Positions 10,569 through 21,049 of a stretch of 64,000 nt of DNA are shown one piece after another. The notes beneath the pieces were generated by a model, which worked only from the letters and a program-made list of their open reading frames with translations, had not been told where the DNA came from and did no database searches. Both the position numbers and the translations under genes were made by a program. The stretch is from Polyporus tsugae (Eukaryota; Basidiomycota; Agaricomycetes; Polyporales; Polyporaceae). Every line of letters starts with the position of its first letter. Within the stretch, counting starts at the first letter, position 1. The stretch is from the NCBI GenBank assembly GCA_024305745.1, contig JAHRBS010000014.1:2239501-2303500 (forward strand). The letters run 5' to 3'.

Positions 10569-13500
10569 CGGGGACTGGCCGTAACATCCAATCCATATGT
10601 ACTAGTAATGTAAACCACCTAGAGGAATCATTTGTACCTAAATCGAACTATATATATCTCGCTTCATCACGCAGACAGCAACAGTCACTCGATTTAAAAC
10701 TCACCCTCAGGCAAGGAATACGTGAAATCCAGTCAGAAGGGCTCCTAGATTGTGAAGCCTATTCGAGTTTTGCACACTATCGTTTTGTTCAGGAACATGG
10801 CCTGGAATTACGACGCCTCTCACGAGAGATACGAGTGTTCAATGCCGATGCAATGGAGAACAAGAAGGGTCTGATCACGCACTATGTCCGGTGTCTTGTC
10901 ACAATCAACAACCACACTAGTTGGCAGTCCTTTCTGGTCACAGATATAGGAAACCGGGATATCATTATCGGCATGACTTTCCTCCAGGAACACAACTCAG
11001 AAGTCGATTGGAAGGCGGGTCAAGTAAAGTTTACATGCTGCCCACACACCTGTCTACCCAGCCCAGTTTCGGTACAGGACGAAGAAATCCAGACAGTGGA
11101 GGATCCCCGACTAGAGGAGTTTGCACGAGACACCTACGGTCAGCTAGACCGCGAGCCCTGGGACAGTGCCAAACAGTTTGTACATTGAATGCAGTTTTCT
11201 GATGACCCTGATGCCCGCGCTCTGCAAACACGGATTGAGGAGAAGAAGGAAGGAACACCAGTGCCAGGAAGCCAAGACAAGGACTACTGGTCTAATCATG
11301 TGCCCACCCACTATCATCAGTACAGTGACGTGTTTTCCAAGACAGCTTCAGAGCGGATGCCAACTCGCAAGCCCTATGACCACCCCATCAAGTTTGTGGA
11401 AGGAGCAACACTGCCAAAGCCAGCAAAGCTTTACCCACTCAACCCCCAGGAACAGAACTCCCTCGATGGATGGATCGATGAACGGGAAGCTAAGGGATAT
11501 ATCCGAAGGTCAAAGAGCCCAGCTGCCGCTCCTGTATTCTTTGTCAAGAAAAAAGATGGCAGCCTGCGACTGGTACAGGACTACCGCGCCCTCAATGCTG
11601 TCACCAAGAAGGACAAGTTCCCTATACCACGGATCCCGGACCTTATCGACCGTTTATCTCAGTCATCAATCTTCACCTCGCTGGACCTGAGGTGGGGGTA
11701 CAATAATGTTCGTATACGGGAAGGAGATGAAGAGAAGGCAGCATTTATCACTCACCGTGGTCTGTACGAGCCAACGGTGATGACTTTTGGTCTTTGCAAT
11801 GCCCCAAGCACCTTCCAGGCTATGATAAATGAGATCCTCAAGGAGGAGATTGCTACGGGACACGTGGTAGTTTACATCGACAATATCCTCATCTTCACAG
11901 ATGACCTCACACTTCACCGGCAACTCACAGAACGAGTACTCCAGAAACTACGGGCAAATGATCTCTTCATTAAGCCTGAGAAGTGCAAGTTTGAACAACA
12001 GTCGGTTGAATTCCTTGGGCTGATCATCTCGAAGGACTCCATCACAATGGACCCAGCCAAGGTTGAAGGTGTAAAGAACTGGCCGACACCTACCAAAGTC
12101 AAGCATGTACAGGCTTTCCTCGGCTTTGCCAACTTCTACTGATGTTTCATCAAGGACTTCTCAAAGATAGCTCACCCGCTCACAGTTCTCACCTGCAAGG
12201 ACGCACCTTGGCAGTGGGGAGAAGATCAAGAAAACACCTTCCAGAGCCTCAAGACCGCCTTCACCACTGCTCCGATCCTCCAAATCCCCAATGACACTGC
12301 ACCTTTCCGCCTGGAAACAGACTCATCTGACTTCGCCACAGGGGCAGTACTGGAACAGTTGGGCGAAGATAAACTATGGCACCCAATAGTGTTTTACTCC
12401 AAGTCCTTGAATGAGCATGAACACAACTATGAGATCTATGACAAGGAGTTACTGGCCATCATACGTGCTTTGGAGGAATATCGCCACTACCTGGAGGGAC
12501 ACCCTGAGCCGGTTGAGATCTGGTTGGATCACCTTAACCTCACCTACTTCCGGCAGGTCCAGAAGCTCACTTGTCGCCAAGCTCGCTGGAGTTTATTCCT
12601 TTCCCGTTTCAACTTCAACCTACGACACCCACCCGGCAAGACAATGCTTTGTGCTGACCCTCTGTCCAGGAGGCCAGATCATGAGGAGGGGGTAAGCAGC
12701 GACAATGATGGTCGAACACTGCTGAAGCCAGAGTTTTTTGCCATCAAAGCCATGCAAACCGCCCACGCCTCTGAAGTTGACGACAAGCAACTACTGGACA
12801 AGATCAAGAAGGCACTCGAAGATGACACAATGACCAAGGATTACAAGGCACTGCTCAATAGCGGCCCTCGGGAGTTTGGAGAACCACTGCAAGAATGGAA
12901 CTTCGAGAACGGTCTCCTGCTCTATCGGGGAAAGGTCTATGTCCCAAAGGACCAGGAACTACGACTGGAGCTGCTCAAACTCCACCATGACACCACACTC
13001 GCTGGGCACCATGGCCGATAGAAGACCCAGGAACTTATCAGCTGCAACTACTGGTGGCCTGGAATGTCAGTTGATGTCAAGAAGTATATCAAGGGGTGCA
13101 ATACATGCCAACGTAACAAAGCCTCACGCAACCCTCCCTTCGGACTACTGCAGCCAAATGAAGTCCCAGCTGGGCCATGGGAGATCTGGAGCATTGACCT
13201 CATCACTCAACTTCCTGAGTCCTGTGACAGACACAGCAATGTTTACACGGCCATCGCAGTGGTGGTAGACCGGTTGACCAAGCGAGCCCACTTCTTTGCA
13301 TGTGATGACCACTTCTCAGCCTCAGATGCGGCGGAGCTTGTCTACGAACACATACTCAAATATCATGACCTACCCGACAGATCATTTCAGATCGAGGAAC
13401 ACAGTTTGCCAGTGCGCTCTTCAAGGAGTTTTGTGGGAAGCTGGGCATCCGAGCCTCTATGTCAACAGCCTATCACCCCCAAACCGATGGTCAGACTGAA

Positions 13501-14334
13501 CGAGTCAACCAGTCATTGGAACAGTACCTACGGATCTTCACCGAACACCGCCCAGACAATTGGGTCTCCCTTCTATCCACTGCGGAGTTTTCCTACAACA
13601 ATGCTGCACACGAGTCTACCGGCTTATCACCCTTCTTTGTGGAATACGGATACCACCCCAAGATGGCCCCAGATGTACAGGGAGAACTAGGTTTCCCGAC
13701 CCTTGAAGACATCTTCCAGTACTGAACGGAAGCCCGGGAACAGGCCCAAGCATCTCTAACCCTCGCTGCAGAACGGATGAAGTGGTACTACGACAAACAC
13801 AAGAGTGAAGTGCCATTCAAGGTTGGGGACAAAGTCCTTCTCAAAGGAAGGGACCTCAGGATCAAACAGTCATCAGCAAAGTTATCTGCAAAGAACTATG
13901 GGCCCTACGAAATCATCGACCAAGTTGGGCCAGTCGATTTCCGTCTACAACTCCCAGCCACAAACAAGGTCCACCCTGTCTTCCATGCTTCCAAACTCAT
14001 CCCCTACTACAAGGACGAGATTGGCAACCGTAACCCGTCAAAACCACCAGCCATAGAGGTGGAAGGACATGACGAGTTTGAGGTTGAAAAGATCCTCGAC
14101 TCCAAGACCTGCTACGGATATGTCCGATACCTTGTGAAATGGGTTGGATACGATATCAGCGAAGCCACTTGGGAACCAGTACAGAATGTCAAGCACTGCA
14201 AAGAACTACTCGATGAATTCCACACCTCGCACCCTGATGCTGTCCAACTAATATCCCTCACCAATCCACGGCCGGTACAAGCTCAGTTTAATTGTCAAGT
14301 TTGGTACGATCACTTTGCTGGAGCTCAGCCTTGA
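10554..14334 (+). pseudogene. pol: Pol of element 1: protease, RT, RNase H, integrase, chromodomain (degenerate)
   Basis: The frame runs from the gag overlap through a protease (DSGA-type site replaced by DCEA near 10754), reverse transcriptase from ~11400, RNase H to ~12640, an HHCC/DDE integrase ~12990-13690, and a chromodomain at about 14080-14215 (ending near ATWEPVQNV). Lesions are TGA at 11186, TGA at 12140, TAG at 13019, TGA at 13723, and a 1-nt loss near 13380 inside integrase. The reverse transcriptase catalytic box reads YIDN instead of YxDD. Chromodomains of such integrases are known to bias insertion to marked chromatin. The copy cannot make an active Pol. Confidence 0.88.
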
Positions 14335-14345
14335 GGAGGGGGTAG
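14333..14345 (+). other. Polypurine tract of element 1
   Basis: GAGGAGGGGGTAG abuts the 3' LTR and is the expected primer for plus-strand synthesis. Confidence 0.7.
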
Positions 14346-14763
14346 TGTCACGGTTTTTCGCACCACGTTTGGTACCGCAGTCACAGCCACCAACCCTAAC
14401 CCCAGGTTCACCCATTTCCAGACTCTAGCCTGGACACTGGTCATCATTATGTAATAGTACTTACCTCTTTGTTCTCCTTTTGGACTGGCTCACCTGCCAT
14501 CAGTACCCAAGCCTGCCCTGAAGCCAGGTGGTCTGTGCACCTGTTATGTATAGTATATAAGGGCTGTGATGTGGGCTCAGAGACCTTAGATTCTGTCTCT
14601 TGTTCATTCCCCCATCATCTGTAGGCAGCTTAACAGCCCCTGCCATCCTCTGCCTTCTAGTTTAGGCCAATCTATCCTCTACTTCTGTTGTCACCCTCTG
14701 TGTGTCTCCATCAGTGAGCCCTTATCTTTGTTTGTTTTGTGGCACAGTCGTTCAGCTGTGACA
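14346..14763 (+). repeat. 3' LTR of element 1
   Basis: The LTR is 418 bp and pairs with 7771-8189. It is followed directly by the GGCGG duplication and then by the last two codons and TGA of the interrupted BTB gene (14769-14775). Confidence 0.93.
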
Positions 14764-14929
14764 GGCGGCTGCCTGACATTCTAGACTGGCACGCGGGATC
14801 GAGCTGGTACGTGTCATCCCATCTTGCACTCCCTTCCCCGTTTTGGCTCAGTCCACCACTTCCTCTTAGACAAGGAATTGGACACAGTCCATGTCGTATT
14901 GAACAATTGCCGCCAGTTGAATTCCTTAT

Positions 14930-15780
14930 CATATGTAACCCCGTCCGACTGACCTCACGACTCCGCCCATCTCCTCCGAACCTACTCCTAAAATCTGAGG
15001 GTGTACAGCGCGTGATATCGCGTATGGCTTAACTGCTTTTACTGAACAGCGGGGTGCCTCACTCCCACATCCACATGACAACGGGTCCATGCCGTTCCTC
15101 CAGGGAGGTCTCCGACCTCGTCCATCCACCTCGCACACACGCATCACGTTCAGCAGGTCCGGGACCTAGCCCACACTATCTTGCGCTAGGAGCCTCCGAC
15201 CGCCAGCTTCGACGTCTTCAACTAGTCCTAGTCCACCACCCGCACGGTCTTCCGTCCGCGTGTCGACACCCAATCTGTGCACGCCGTCGGCCTCCTCGAT
15301 CTTGCAAGCCTCACAGACACGCCCTGCATGTGCCCCCTCTCGCATGCTACAAGTGTGTCTCGGCAGCGCACTACTCACCCTCGATGACCAGACGCGCTAG
15401 GGCAGAACTGTGAAGCACTGAGCATCGCGTGCCGGGCAGATATCCGGTGATGCAATGCGTGGCCCCTGCGCTCGCCCAGGAGTACTTACTCGCTTCTCTT
15501 TCCGTCCCCCTCGATGTGTGCGGACACAGTGCCGCGCTGCCCTTGATGCGCCATCGCGATCGACCGGATGGCGAGCAAGACCCCTGAAAATGCGACACTG
15601 TTTGAGGGCCTGGGCTTGGAGACGGTGCTGCCCAGGGTAGGACAGATGACGGGGTTTTGTACAGCATGCAAGGAGCTGCAGAAGAGACACTGGAGGCAGC
15701 TTTGGGAGCTCGAGAGGCTTCCCAGTGAGACGTTAGATGGCACGGTCGAGGGGTGGGCCACCCCTTTCCCTGCATCTGAC
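14930..15780 (+). pseudogene. BTB/POZ gene relic (copy 2)
   Basis: The family blocks appear in order but in shifting frames. Near 14950-14985 there is SD-stop-PHDSAHLLRT (compare LSDSPHDLAHLLR). Near 15124-15180 there is LAHTHHVQQVRDLAHTIL. Near 15265-15330 there is VHAVGLLDLASLTDTP, and at 15655-15760 GFCTACKELQKRHW...TVEGW. Internal stops and frameshifts make it non-functional. Its LAHTHHVQQVRD wording is closer to the relic at 18560-18849 than to the other copies, suggesting a separate subfamily duplicated beside the main one. Confidence 0.7.
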
Positions 15781-16080
15781 GCAAATGCAGAGAGGGTGGC
15801 GTTGGCGAGGTTGAAGCTACGTGTGGTGATGAGGGACGTTGTGCCCAAATGCCGCGGATGGCAACGCGTCTCAGAGTACTTATTAGATAGGTTAAGCAAA
15901 TGATACATTTGTTTTCTTTTGCTTCGTCAACAGGCCCCAAAGGCTGACGGAACCAGCCAATGATAAGACATACGTAGTGCACACACGTCGTTCAGGACAG
16001 TGTGGAGAGCAGAGAGGAGGTCCAACAACAGGGTGGAATAATCATGGCTCACCAGGTAGCTCAATACTATATCCATCGTC
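15781..16080. other. Spacer between convergent BTB copies
   Basis: An open tail continues from the relic to 15903 without family resemblance. Nothing else was recognised before the stop of the minus-strand copy at 16081. Confidence 0.4.
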
Positions 16081-17233
16081 TCAACCTTCTTGTCTGCCCC
16101 CCACTTCCGTCTCCATCTCGGCCACCCCCCATCCCTTCACCGTGATCCCAAATATGTCAGGAAGCTTGTTGAAGATCTTCTTCCGCTCGCTATCATTCCT
16201 CTCAAGCAGCTCGTCGGTGCATGGGCCGCACAGCATTCAATGCCGCTCGAGGATCCGAACTCCAGCACTCCAGTCCATGATCGCTGTCCGCCGTACGCCA
16301 GGTGCATCTGAGCGGATTGCCACCCGGTGCAGCCGGCGGAGCTCGGCGACGCAGAGGTCAGGCCGCGTGCAGGCTGTGCTTGCTGCATGGTCGAACAGGC
16401 GGGAGAGGATGGAGTGATGCTCGTGCACGAGTGCGATGCGCGCGTCGGCGCACCGCCGGAGATCCGAGTTTGAGAGGTACTCAATGGTGCCATCCTCGCG
16501 GGTCCAGCCGTCGAAGAGGGTGCCATTGAGGTATGCACAGCCATAAAGTGCGAGGGGTAGGATAGAGGGCGTATCGGTGAGGCGGGCGAGGTTGATGGCG
16601 CCGATGTTGTGCACGGGCTCGAGGGCGAGTTGGGGCGTAGGGGATGGACGGGAGTAGGCGGCGAAGGAGGTCACGTAGCCGCACTCTTGCAAGGAGGCGA
16701 GGGCCTGGTCTTGGATTTGTGGGATGTGGTACTTGTGTGCAAGGCGGATGACGGCGGAGAGTTCGTCGAAGGTGCGGGTGGGGTTCGCTTTCATCATGTG
16801 GTAGCTGGTGCAGGGGAAGGAAGGGAATAGGACGGAGTGCTAGGAGTGATATGGAAGGAAGAACTCACTGCATGTGCGATGTAGGGAGAAGGACGCGGAG
16901 GAGGTGGGCCAGGTCATGAGGGGAATCGGAGAGATGGATAATGGGACAGTCGTTGAACGTCTCGTTGGGGCTGGAGGTGGAGGAGGAGAACATGTCGGAG
17001 AACACAGTGGATTGTTGGGCTAGGAGACCTCGGTAGATGCGGAAGGCAGTTCCATGGGCGATGAGGATGATGTTGCCATCATCGAACCAGATCTCAGGGT
17101 GGTGTTGGGGTTTGGAGGAGGAAGATGTGGATGAGCAGCTTGAGGGATGGCTCTGAGGATGAGATGAGTCGTAGTCAGAAGAGAGCCTGGTGTGCTTCGT
17201 AGGACAGATCTCTAAGAGATGCGTGTTAGACAT
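16081..17233 (-). pseudogene. BTB/POZ gene with one in-frame stop (copy 3)
   Basis: The ATG is at 17233. Exon 1 holds the BTB domain (WFDDGNIILIAHGTAFRIYRG, DLAHLLRVLLPTS) and ends near 16870. Exon 2 starts near 16800 with RLAHKYHIPQIQDQA. The frame is open to TGA at 16237-16239, and then the same frame continues with the expected C-terminal part (CGPCTDELLERNDSERKKIF, FGITVKGW) to TGA at 16081. A single nonsense codon therefore separates it from an intact gene of about 350 residues. It could give a truncated protein that keeps the BTB domain. Confidence 0.8.
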
Positions 17234-17388
17234 GGTCGACGACACCGGGGTGACTCTGTGCGTTCGCAGCCATTGACTGCCGTTGCTGTCACGCTGATCA
17301 TGATGTGCCGGTCACGTGTTGTGACACTACACATTGACGGTGACTCGGTCCAACAAGCGGACGACAAGCTTTTCTCTCATCCACGACC
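17234..17388. promoter_or_regulatory. Shared 155-bp divergent promoter of two BTB copies
   Basis: The starts of copy 3 (minus, 17233) and copy 4 (plus, 17389) are separated by only 155 bp. The interval contains GTCACGCTGATCATGATG (17288-17305) and the near-palindrome TCACGTGTTGTGACA (~17312-17326). Related blocks occur upstream of other copies (5626; about 43790-43800 on the minus strand). Confidence 0.45.
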
Positions 17389-18484
17389 ATGTCCACCAGC
17401 AGCACCCGTCCTTCAAAGCGTGCAAGACCTTCGTTCGGAGCAGGACAGCTCGTCTCTGCATGCTTCACTGTCTTCTCTACGAGCAATCTCGAGCGCCATC
17501 CGCAGTTCTGGTTCGACGGTGGCAACATCATTCTCGGTGCTCAACACAATAACTTTGGCTTCTGCATCTACCGCGGCCTCCTAGCGGAACAGTCAACCAT
17601 CTTCGTGGACATGTTTGCATCCTCTAGCTCCACCGTGGATGAGGCTCTCGACAGACTCTGTCCCTTCGTCCACCTGACCGACTCTCGCTATGTTCATGCC
17701 TGGCACACCTACTCTGCACTCTCTTCCCCACATCCCTCACATGGTCCGTGTTTCATCTCTTGATTCACATGGCTCATTCTCTTCTATGTCAACCTCTTCT
17801 ACAGCCACTGTACTGCCGACCCTGACATTGTTCACTCCTTTGATGAGGTTTTCGCTGTGGCCCGCCTTGCGCACAAATATCACATCCAGTCCCTCCAGGA
17901 TCAAGAGGTCCGTGCTCTGTAAGAATACTGCCTTACGAGCGACTTCAACGTCCACTTTGGCCCTCCCCCAGATCTCGATGGAGAATGTCCACTACATCGG
18001 CGCCATCAACCTCGCCCGCCTCACCGACACTCCCCTCATGCTCCCTCTGGCCCTCTACAGGCGCTGCTACCTTGGCGGCAAGCTCCTCGATGGCTGGACA
18101 TGCAAAGACGGTACTGTTGAGTACCTTTCCCCGGAGGATGTCAAGCACTGCTTCAACGTGTGCATCGCCCTCCACCGCCGAGAAGTCCTCCTCGTCTTGT
18201 GCCTCCTCAATGTGGTCCCTCAGGAACGGTGCAAGGACAGTGGGCGGTGCGCCAATGTGGTCGCCACAATAGCACACAATGCCATGCACGATGACCCGAT
18301 TACGACGATCCATGCGCTCTGGGAGTGGGAGCAGCTGATAGAGAAGCTCGAGGGCATGCACGATGGGTGCGTGCCAGTACTGTACGAGCGGAACAAGGCT
18401 GGGACGCGCTGCCGTGGATCACGGTCGAGGGGTGGAACACAGTTTGACAGCGGCAAAGGTGCAGGAAATGCTAGCGCTGCCTAG
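17389..18484 (+). pseudogene. BTB/POZ gene, frameshifted (copy 4)
   Basis: The ATG at 17389 begins a BTB domain with WFDGGNIIL and CIYRGLLAEQSTIF. The exon 1 frame ends at 17763, and the DLAHLLR block is shifted. Exon 2 carries DEVFAVARLAHKYHIQSLQ near 17840-17905, a stop near 17920, then QISMENVHYIGAINLARL from about 17970 in another frame. The C-terminal region (HDGCVPVLYERNKAGTRC) lacks the normal WDALPxxFGITVEGW continuity. At least two frameshifts and one stop make it non-functional. Confidence 0.75.
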
Positions 18485-18559
18485 CGGTTGATGGCTGCCG
18501 CGCAGTGCATTGGCGCGGCTGTGTCGCATCTCCTTCTCTTCCTTTTATCCTGGCCTATT

Positions 18560-18849
18560 CCTTTGACTCTGTCTCTTGTACTCCCCAATCAAGATGTCGG
18601 ATGGTACGTTGCTAGCCTGGCAACCTCATCTCACCCCGCCCATCTTCTCCGCGCCCTTCTCAGATATGAGCGCATACACCGACTTGGAGCGATCTCGCAA
18701 ATGACACGACTGCGCAGCGCCATGTTCCTCTACATGACAACAAGAGATCCTGGCCATTCCTTTGAGCTCTCCGTCCTCATTCATCCATCTTTCCACATCG
18801 CACACACGCTTCACACTCAGCGGATCCAAGAGCAAGCCCTCGTCCTCTT
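18560..18849 (+). pseudogene. BTB/POZ relic cut by element 2 (copy 5)
   Basis: Near 18632-18660 the reading HPAHLLRALL matches the end of BTB exon 1 (DLAHLLRVLL). Near 18765-18849 HPSFHIAHTLHTQRIQEQAL matches the start of exon 2 (RLAHKYHIQSIQDQAL). The similarity stops where the LTR begins at 18850. Confidence 0.6.
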
Positions 18850-19293
18850 TGTCATGAATGTTCCATTCGGCACCTACTACCAGCGCCTTAGTTTCCTTTT
18901 TTGGACGATCTACTTCTCACATCGTACTTATTGTTCTCCATTGCATTGTATCTTGTCCTTTGTTCCTCAGCACAATAGCTCCTTATTGTCTGTTGTCGCT
19001 ATTGTTCCATTTCCATTGTTCACCCGTGTCCATAGTTACCTATTGTCCCCAGGTTCTCATTGTCCTCTATACGTATATAAGGACCTGTACTTTGCTGCCT
19101 GGAGACCTCAGTTTCGACCTCTTGTCTCCAGGTAAGCCTCGCTGTATTTCCCTTGTTAGTTACCTCACTCAATACATCTTGTCTCCAGCCCTGACCATCA
19201 AGCCTTGCTCCGCTCTCGCTGCACAAGTGCTTGTCAGCGCTCCTGCTCGTCTCATACGTATCCCTGATCCTTACTTGACGTCCAGTCATAACA
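18850..19293 (+). repeat. 5' LTR of element 2
   Basis: The LTR is 444 bp, TGTCATG...CATAACA, containing TATATAA at 19074-19080. It lies directly against the broken BTB copy 5. Confidence 0.9.
19074..19120 (+). promoter_or_regulatory. LTR promoter and predicted RNA start of element 2
   Basis: TATATAA at 19074 is 36 bp upstream of AGTTTCGACCT (19110-19120), which pairs with 19296-19306. The geometry is nearly the same as in element 1 (34 bp). Confidence 0.55.
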
Positions 19294-19295
19294 TT

Positions 19296-19306
19296 AGGTC
19301 GAGACT
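19296..19306 (+). other. Predicted self-primer binding site of element 2
   Basis: AGGTCGAGACT starts two bases (TT) after the LTR, the same spacing as in element 1. It pairs with the predicted RNA 5' end at 19110-19120 over 11 positions, ten Watson-Crick and one G-U. Confidence 0.6.
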
Positions 19307-20212
19307 TCTCCACGAGCACCAGCGCACCTTTCCCCCAGGAGTTTACACACGTTTATCATTCCTCTGTGTTGGCCTAGCGTAGTGTGCACTCTATTCACAC
19401 TATCGGACGTGGTCTTGATTCAACTCGAGGCTTGCCACTCTCAGTGGTACAGTGCGTGGAAAGCTCCTAACCCGAGACCCCGGCACTGACAGAAGTGGTC
19501 CGCCTCACAGCGTGGGAGGCTAGAGAAAGGTGGCAAAACAAAGCCAAGGCAGGACACCCCCGGGCTCGTGTCCCTTGTGGCTAAGACACAGCAATAGGCC
19601 GAGGAGGCTGAGCAGACAGTGTTGGATTGTGCACCTGCCGTCTCTGTTCCTTGGATAGGAAGCGAGTTCCAACAACCTGGCGAGCTGCAGTACATACGGG
19701 CACGTCTTCCACGTCATCGCGGTCGAAGACCAGCATTGGCACAAGTTAGACTCACGGTGGTACATCTGCGAACAACAACCCTGCCCCAACCGGTCGAACA
19801 CCTTTGACTGGGATGAGGAAAGCTGGTCTTAATATCCCAGTTTTGTCGCAACCGCCCCAGAGCAGAACAATCTCATCACTAGTCACAACCCAGAGTCCCC
19901 ACCAACCACCTCCCACGAGCAGCCTCTGCTACTGCAATCAGCTGACCAGGCACACGTCCCCCTAGCTGTGCTCCTAGTCGTATCCCCACTCCCAGTGGAT
20001 CACCCTTGTTGGGATCCATTCCACTTGGCCAAGCACTTACGCTAGCCAGTGACCGTATTGCACAATGAACATCCAACCCCCCACCCACACCCTCTCCGGC
20101 AGGGACCCCTCCACAACAAACCATTGTTCTTAACACCCCGAGTAGCCCCTCACCTGTGCCAGGTCCCTCACCCGTGCCAAGTCCCTCTCCACCCTCATCA
20201 CCCGCTTCCATC
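19307..20212 (+). other. Leader of element 2
   Basis: No intact frame was found. The block at 19330-19359 (C-run, AGGAGTTTACACACGTTTATCA) closely matches the element 1 leader at 8254-8283. Pro-rich coding-like sequence just before the gag ATG suggests a frameshifted gag N-terminus. Confidence 0.45.
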
Positions 20213-21049
20213 ATGGCCATGCCCGCCCCCTTTGATGTCTCCAAACTCCTCTCTCAAATCGCCCCTCATGAGTATGATGGAAAGCTCGCACAGGAAGGGC
20301 TCTGCTTTGTAGCCAATGCCCGCATCTACTACGATCTTCTCGAGGTGCAAGGTGTCGCGCACGAGATCCACTGGATCACGATCCTCAACAAGTTGACCGG
20401 TGGCGCTGCGGAGTGGGCCGGCCCATACATCGTCACGGTGGCCAGCGGCAATGTTGCATGGTCGGACTTTGCGGCCTTTGAAGGGTTGTTCAAGGCGCAC
20501 TTCTGTGCTGCGAACGACAAGGAAGCAGCTGTTGCAGAACTCGCCAAACTCTGCAAGGCTTTGCATCGGCTTGGCACTGTCAAGGACTATGCCAGTCAGT
20601 TCAACGCCATCGCTGCTCGCACCAGGTTCGGTGATGCAGACAAGCGCGAATGGTACCGCATGGCACTCCCTTACAAGATCAAGGATGCCTTCGCGACCAC
20701 AGCGCACGACATCTCGGACCTCGCCAAGATCCAGAAAGTTGCGCTGCAGATGGACCAGCAACTCGCCATGTGCGAGGAGGAACAGCCAAAGCAATTTGGA
20801 TGGAAGAAGAAGGGCGAAAAGGCAGCTGCCTCCGGTTCGGGCAAGAAGAAGTTCGACGGAGAGTGCTGGAACTGTGGTGAGAAAGGACATCCTGTGTGGC
20901 GCTGCCCAAAGCCCAAAGTCGAGGGCCAACGGGCTGCCTCTTCTTCCTCATCCAGTACCGACGAGCTCACGACACTCAAGGCCCAGCTCAAGGCAATGGA
21001 GGAGAAGATTGCCGCCCTTACGGTGGTTGATAAGAAAGAGGGTTTTTGA
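20213..21049 (+). CDS. gag: Gag polyprotein of element 2
   Basis: The ATG at 20213 gives 278 residues. Residues ~20-190 carry the retrotransposon Gag pattern (WAGPYIV, FxGLFKAHF, LxxLxQxGTVxxYxxQFN-like RLGTVKDYASQFNAIA). A standard CCHC zinc knuckle CWNCGEKGHPVWRC lies near residue 225, followed by a Leu/Lys heptad stretch. The start is probably internal to an older, longer gag because in-frame Pro-rich sequence lies upstream. The frame ends at TGA 21047 directly after the slippery heptamer. Confidence 0.8.
   Translation: MAMPAPFDVSKLLSQIAPHEYDGKLAQEGLCFVANARIYYDLLEVQGVAHEIHWITILNKLTGGAAEWAGPYIVTVASGNVAWSDFAAFEGLFKAHFCAANDKEAAVAELAKLCKALHRLGTVKDYASQFNAIAARTRFGDADKREWYRMALPYKIKDAFATTAHDISDLAKIQKVALQMDQQLAMCEEEQPKQFGWKKKGEKAAASGSGKKKFDGECWNCGEKGHPVWRCPKPKVEGQRAASSSSSSTDELTTLKAQLKAMEEKIAALTVVDKKEGF
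21040..21046 (+). other. Canonical -1 frameshift heptamer, element 2
   Basis: GGGTTTT is read in gag as G GGT TTT and is followed at once by the gag TGA. It fits X XXY YYZ exactly. The pol frame is closed by TAA at 21031-21033, so the two frames overlap by only about 16 nt, with the heptamer inside. Confidence 0.7.

Larger units (their letters stand above)
7771..14763 (+). mobile_element. Ty3/gypsy chromovirus LTR retrotransposon (element 1)
   Basis: The element is 6993 bp with two LTRs beginning TGTCAC and ending GTGACA. It is flanked by a perfect 5-bp target duplication GGCGG at 7766-7770 and 14764-14768. Order: 5' LTR, self-primer binding site, leader, gag, then protease, reverse transcriptase, RNase H, integrase and a C-terminal chromodomain, purine tract, 3' LTR. 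The integrase-chromodomain order marks it as a chromovirus. The LTRs differ at six positions, all transitions, plus one T indel, so the insertion is not very recent. Pol carries four in-frame stops and one frameshift, so the copy is not autonomous. Gag is open throughout. Confidence 0.93.

Noticed and set aside
15371..15982. 203-codon minus-strand frame
   Set aside because: The plus strand carries recognisable BTB C-terminal blocks here; the minus frame has no resemblance.
18858..19382. 174-codon open frame, repeated at 24849-25361
   Set aside because: It lies in the LTR of element 2 and exists twice only because the LTR does. No domain-like composition.
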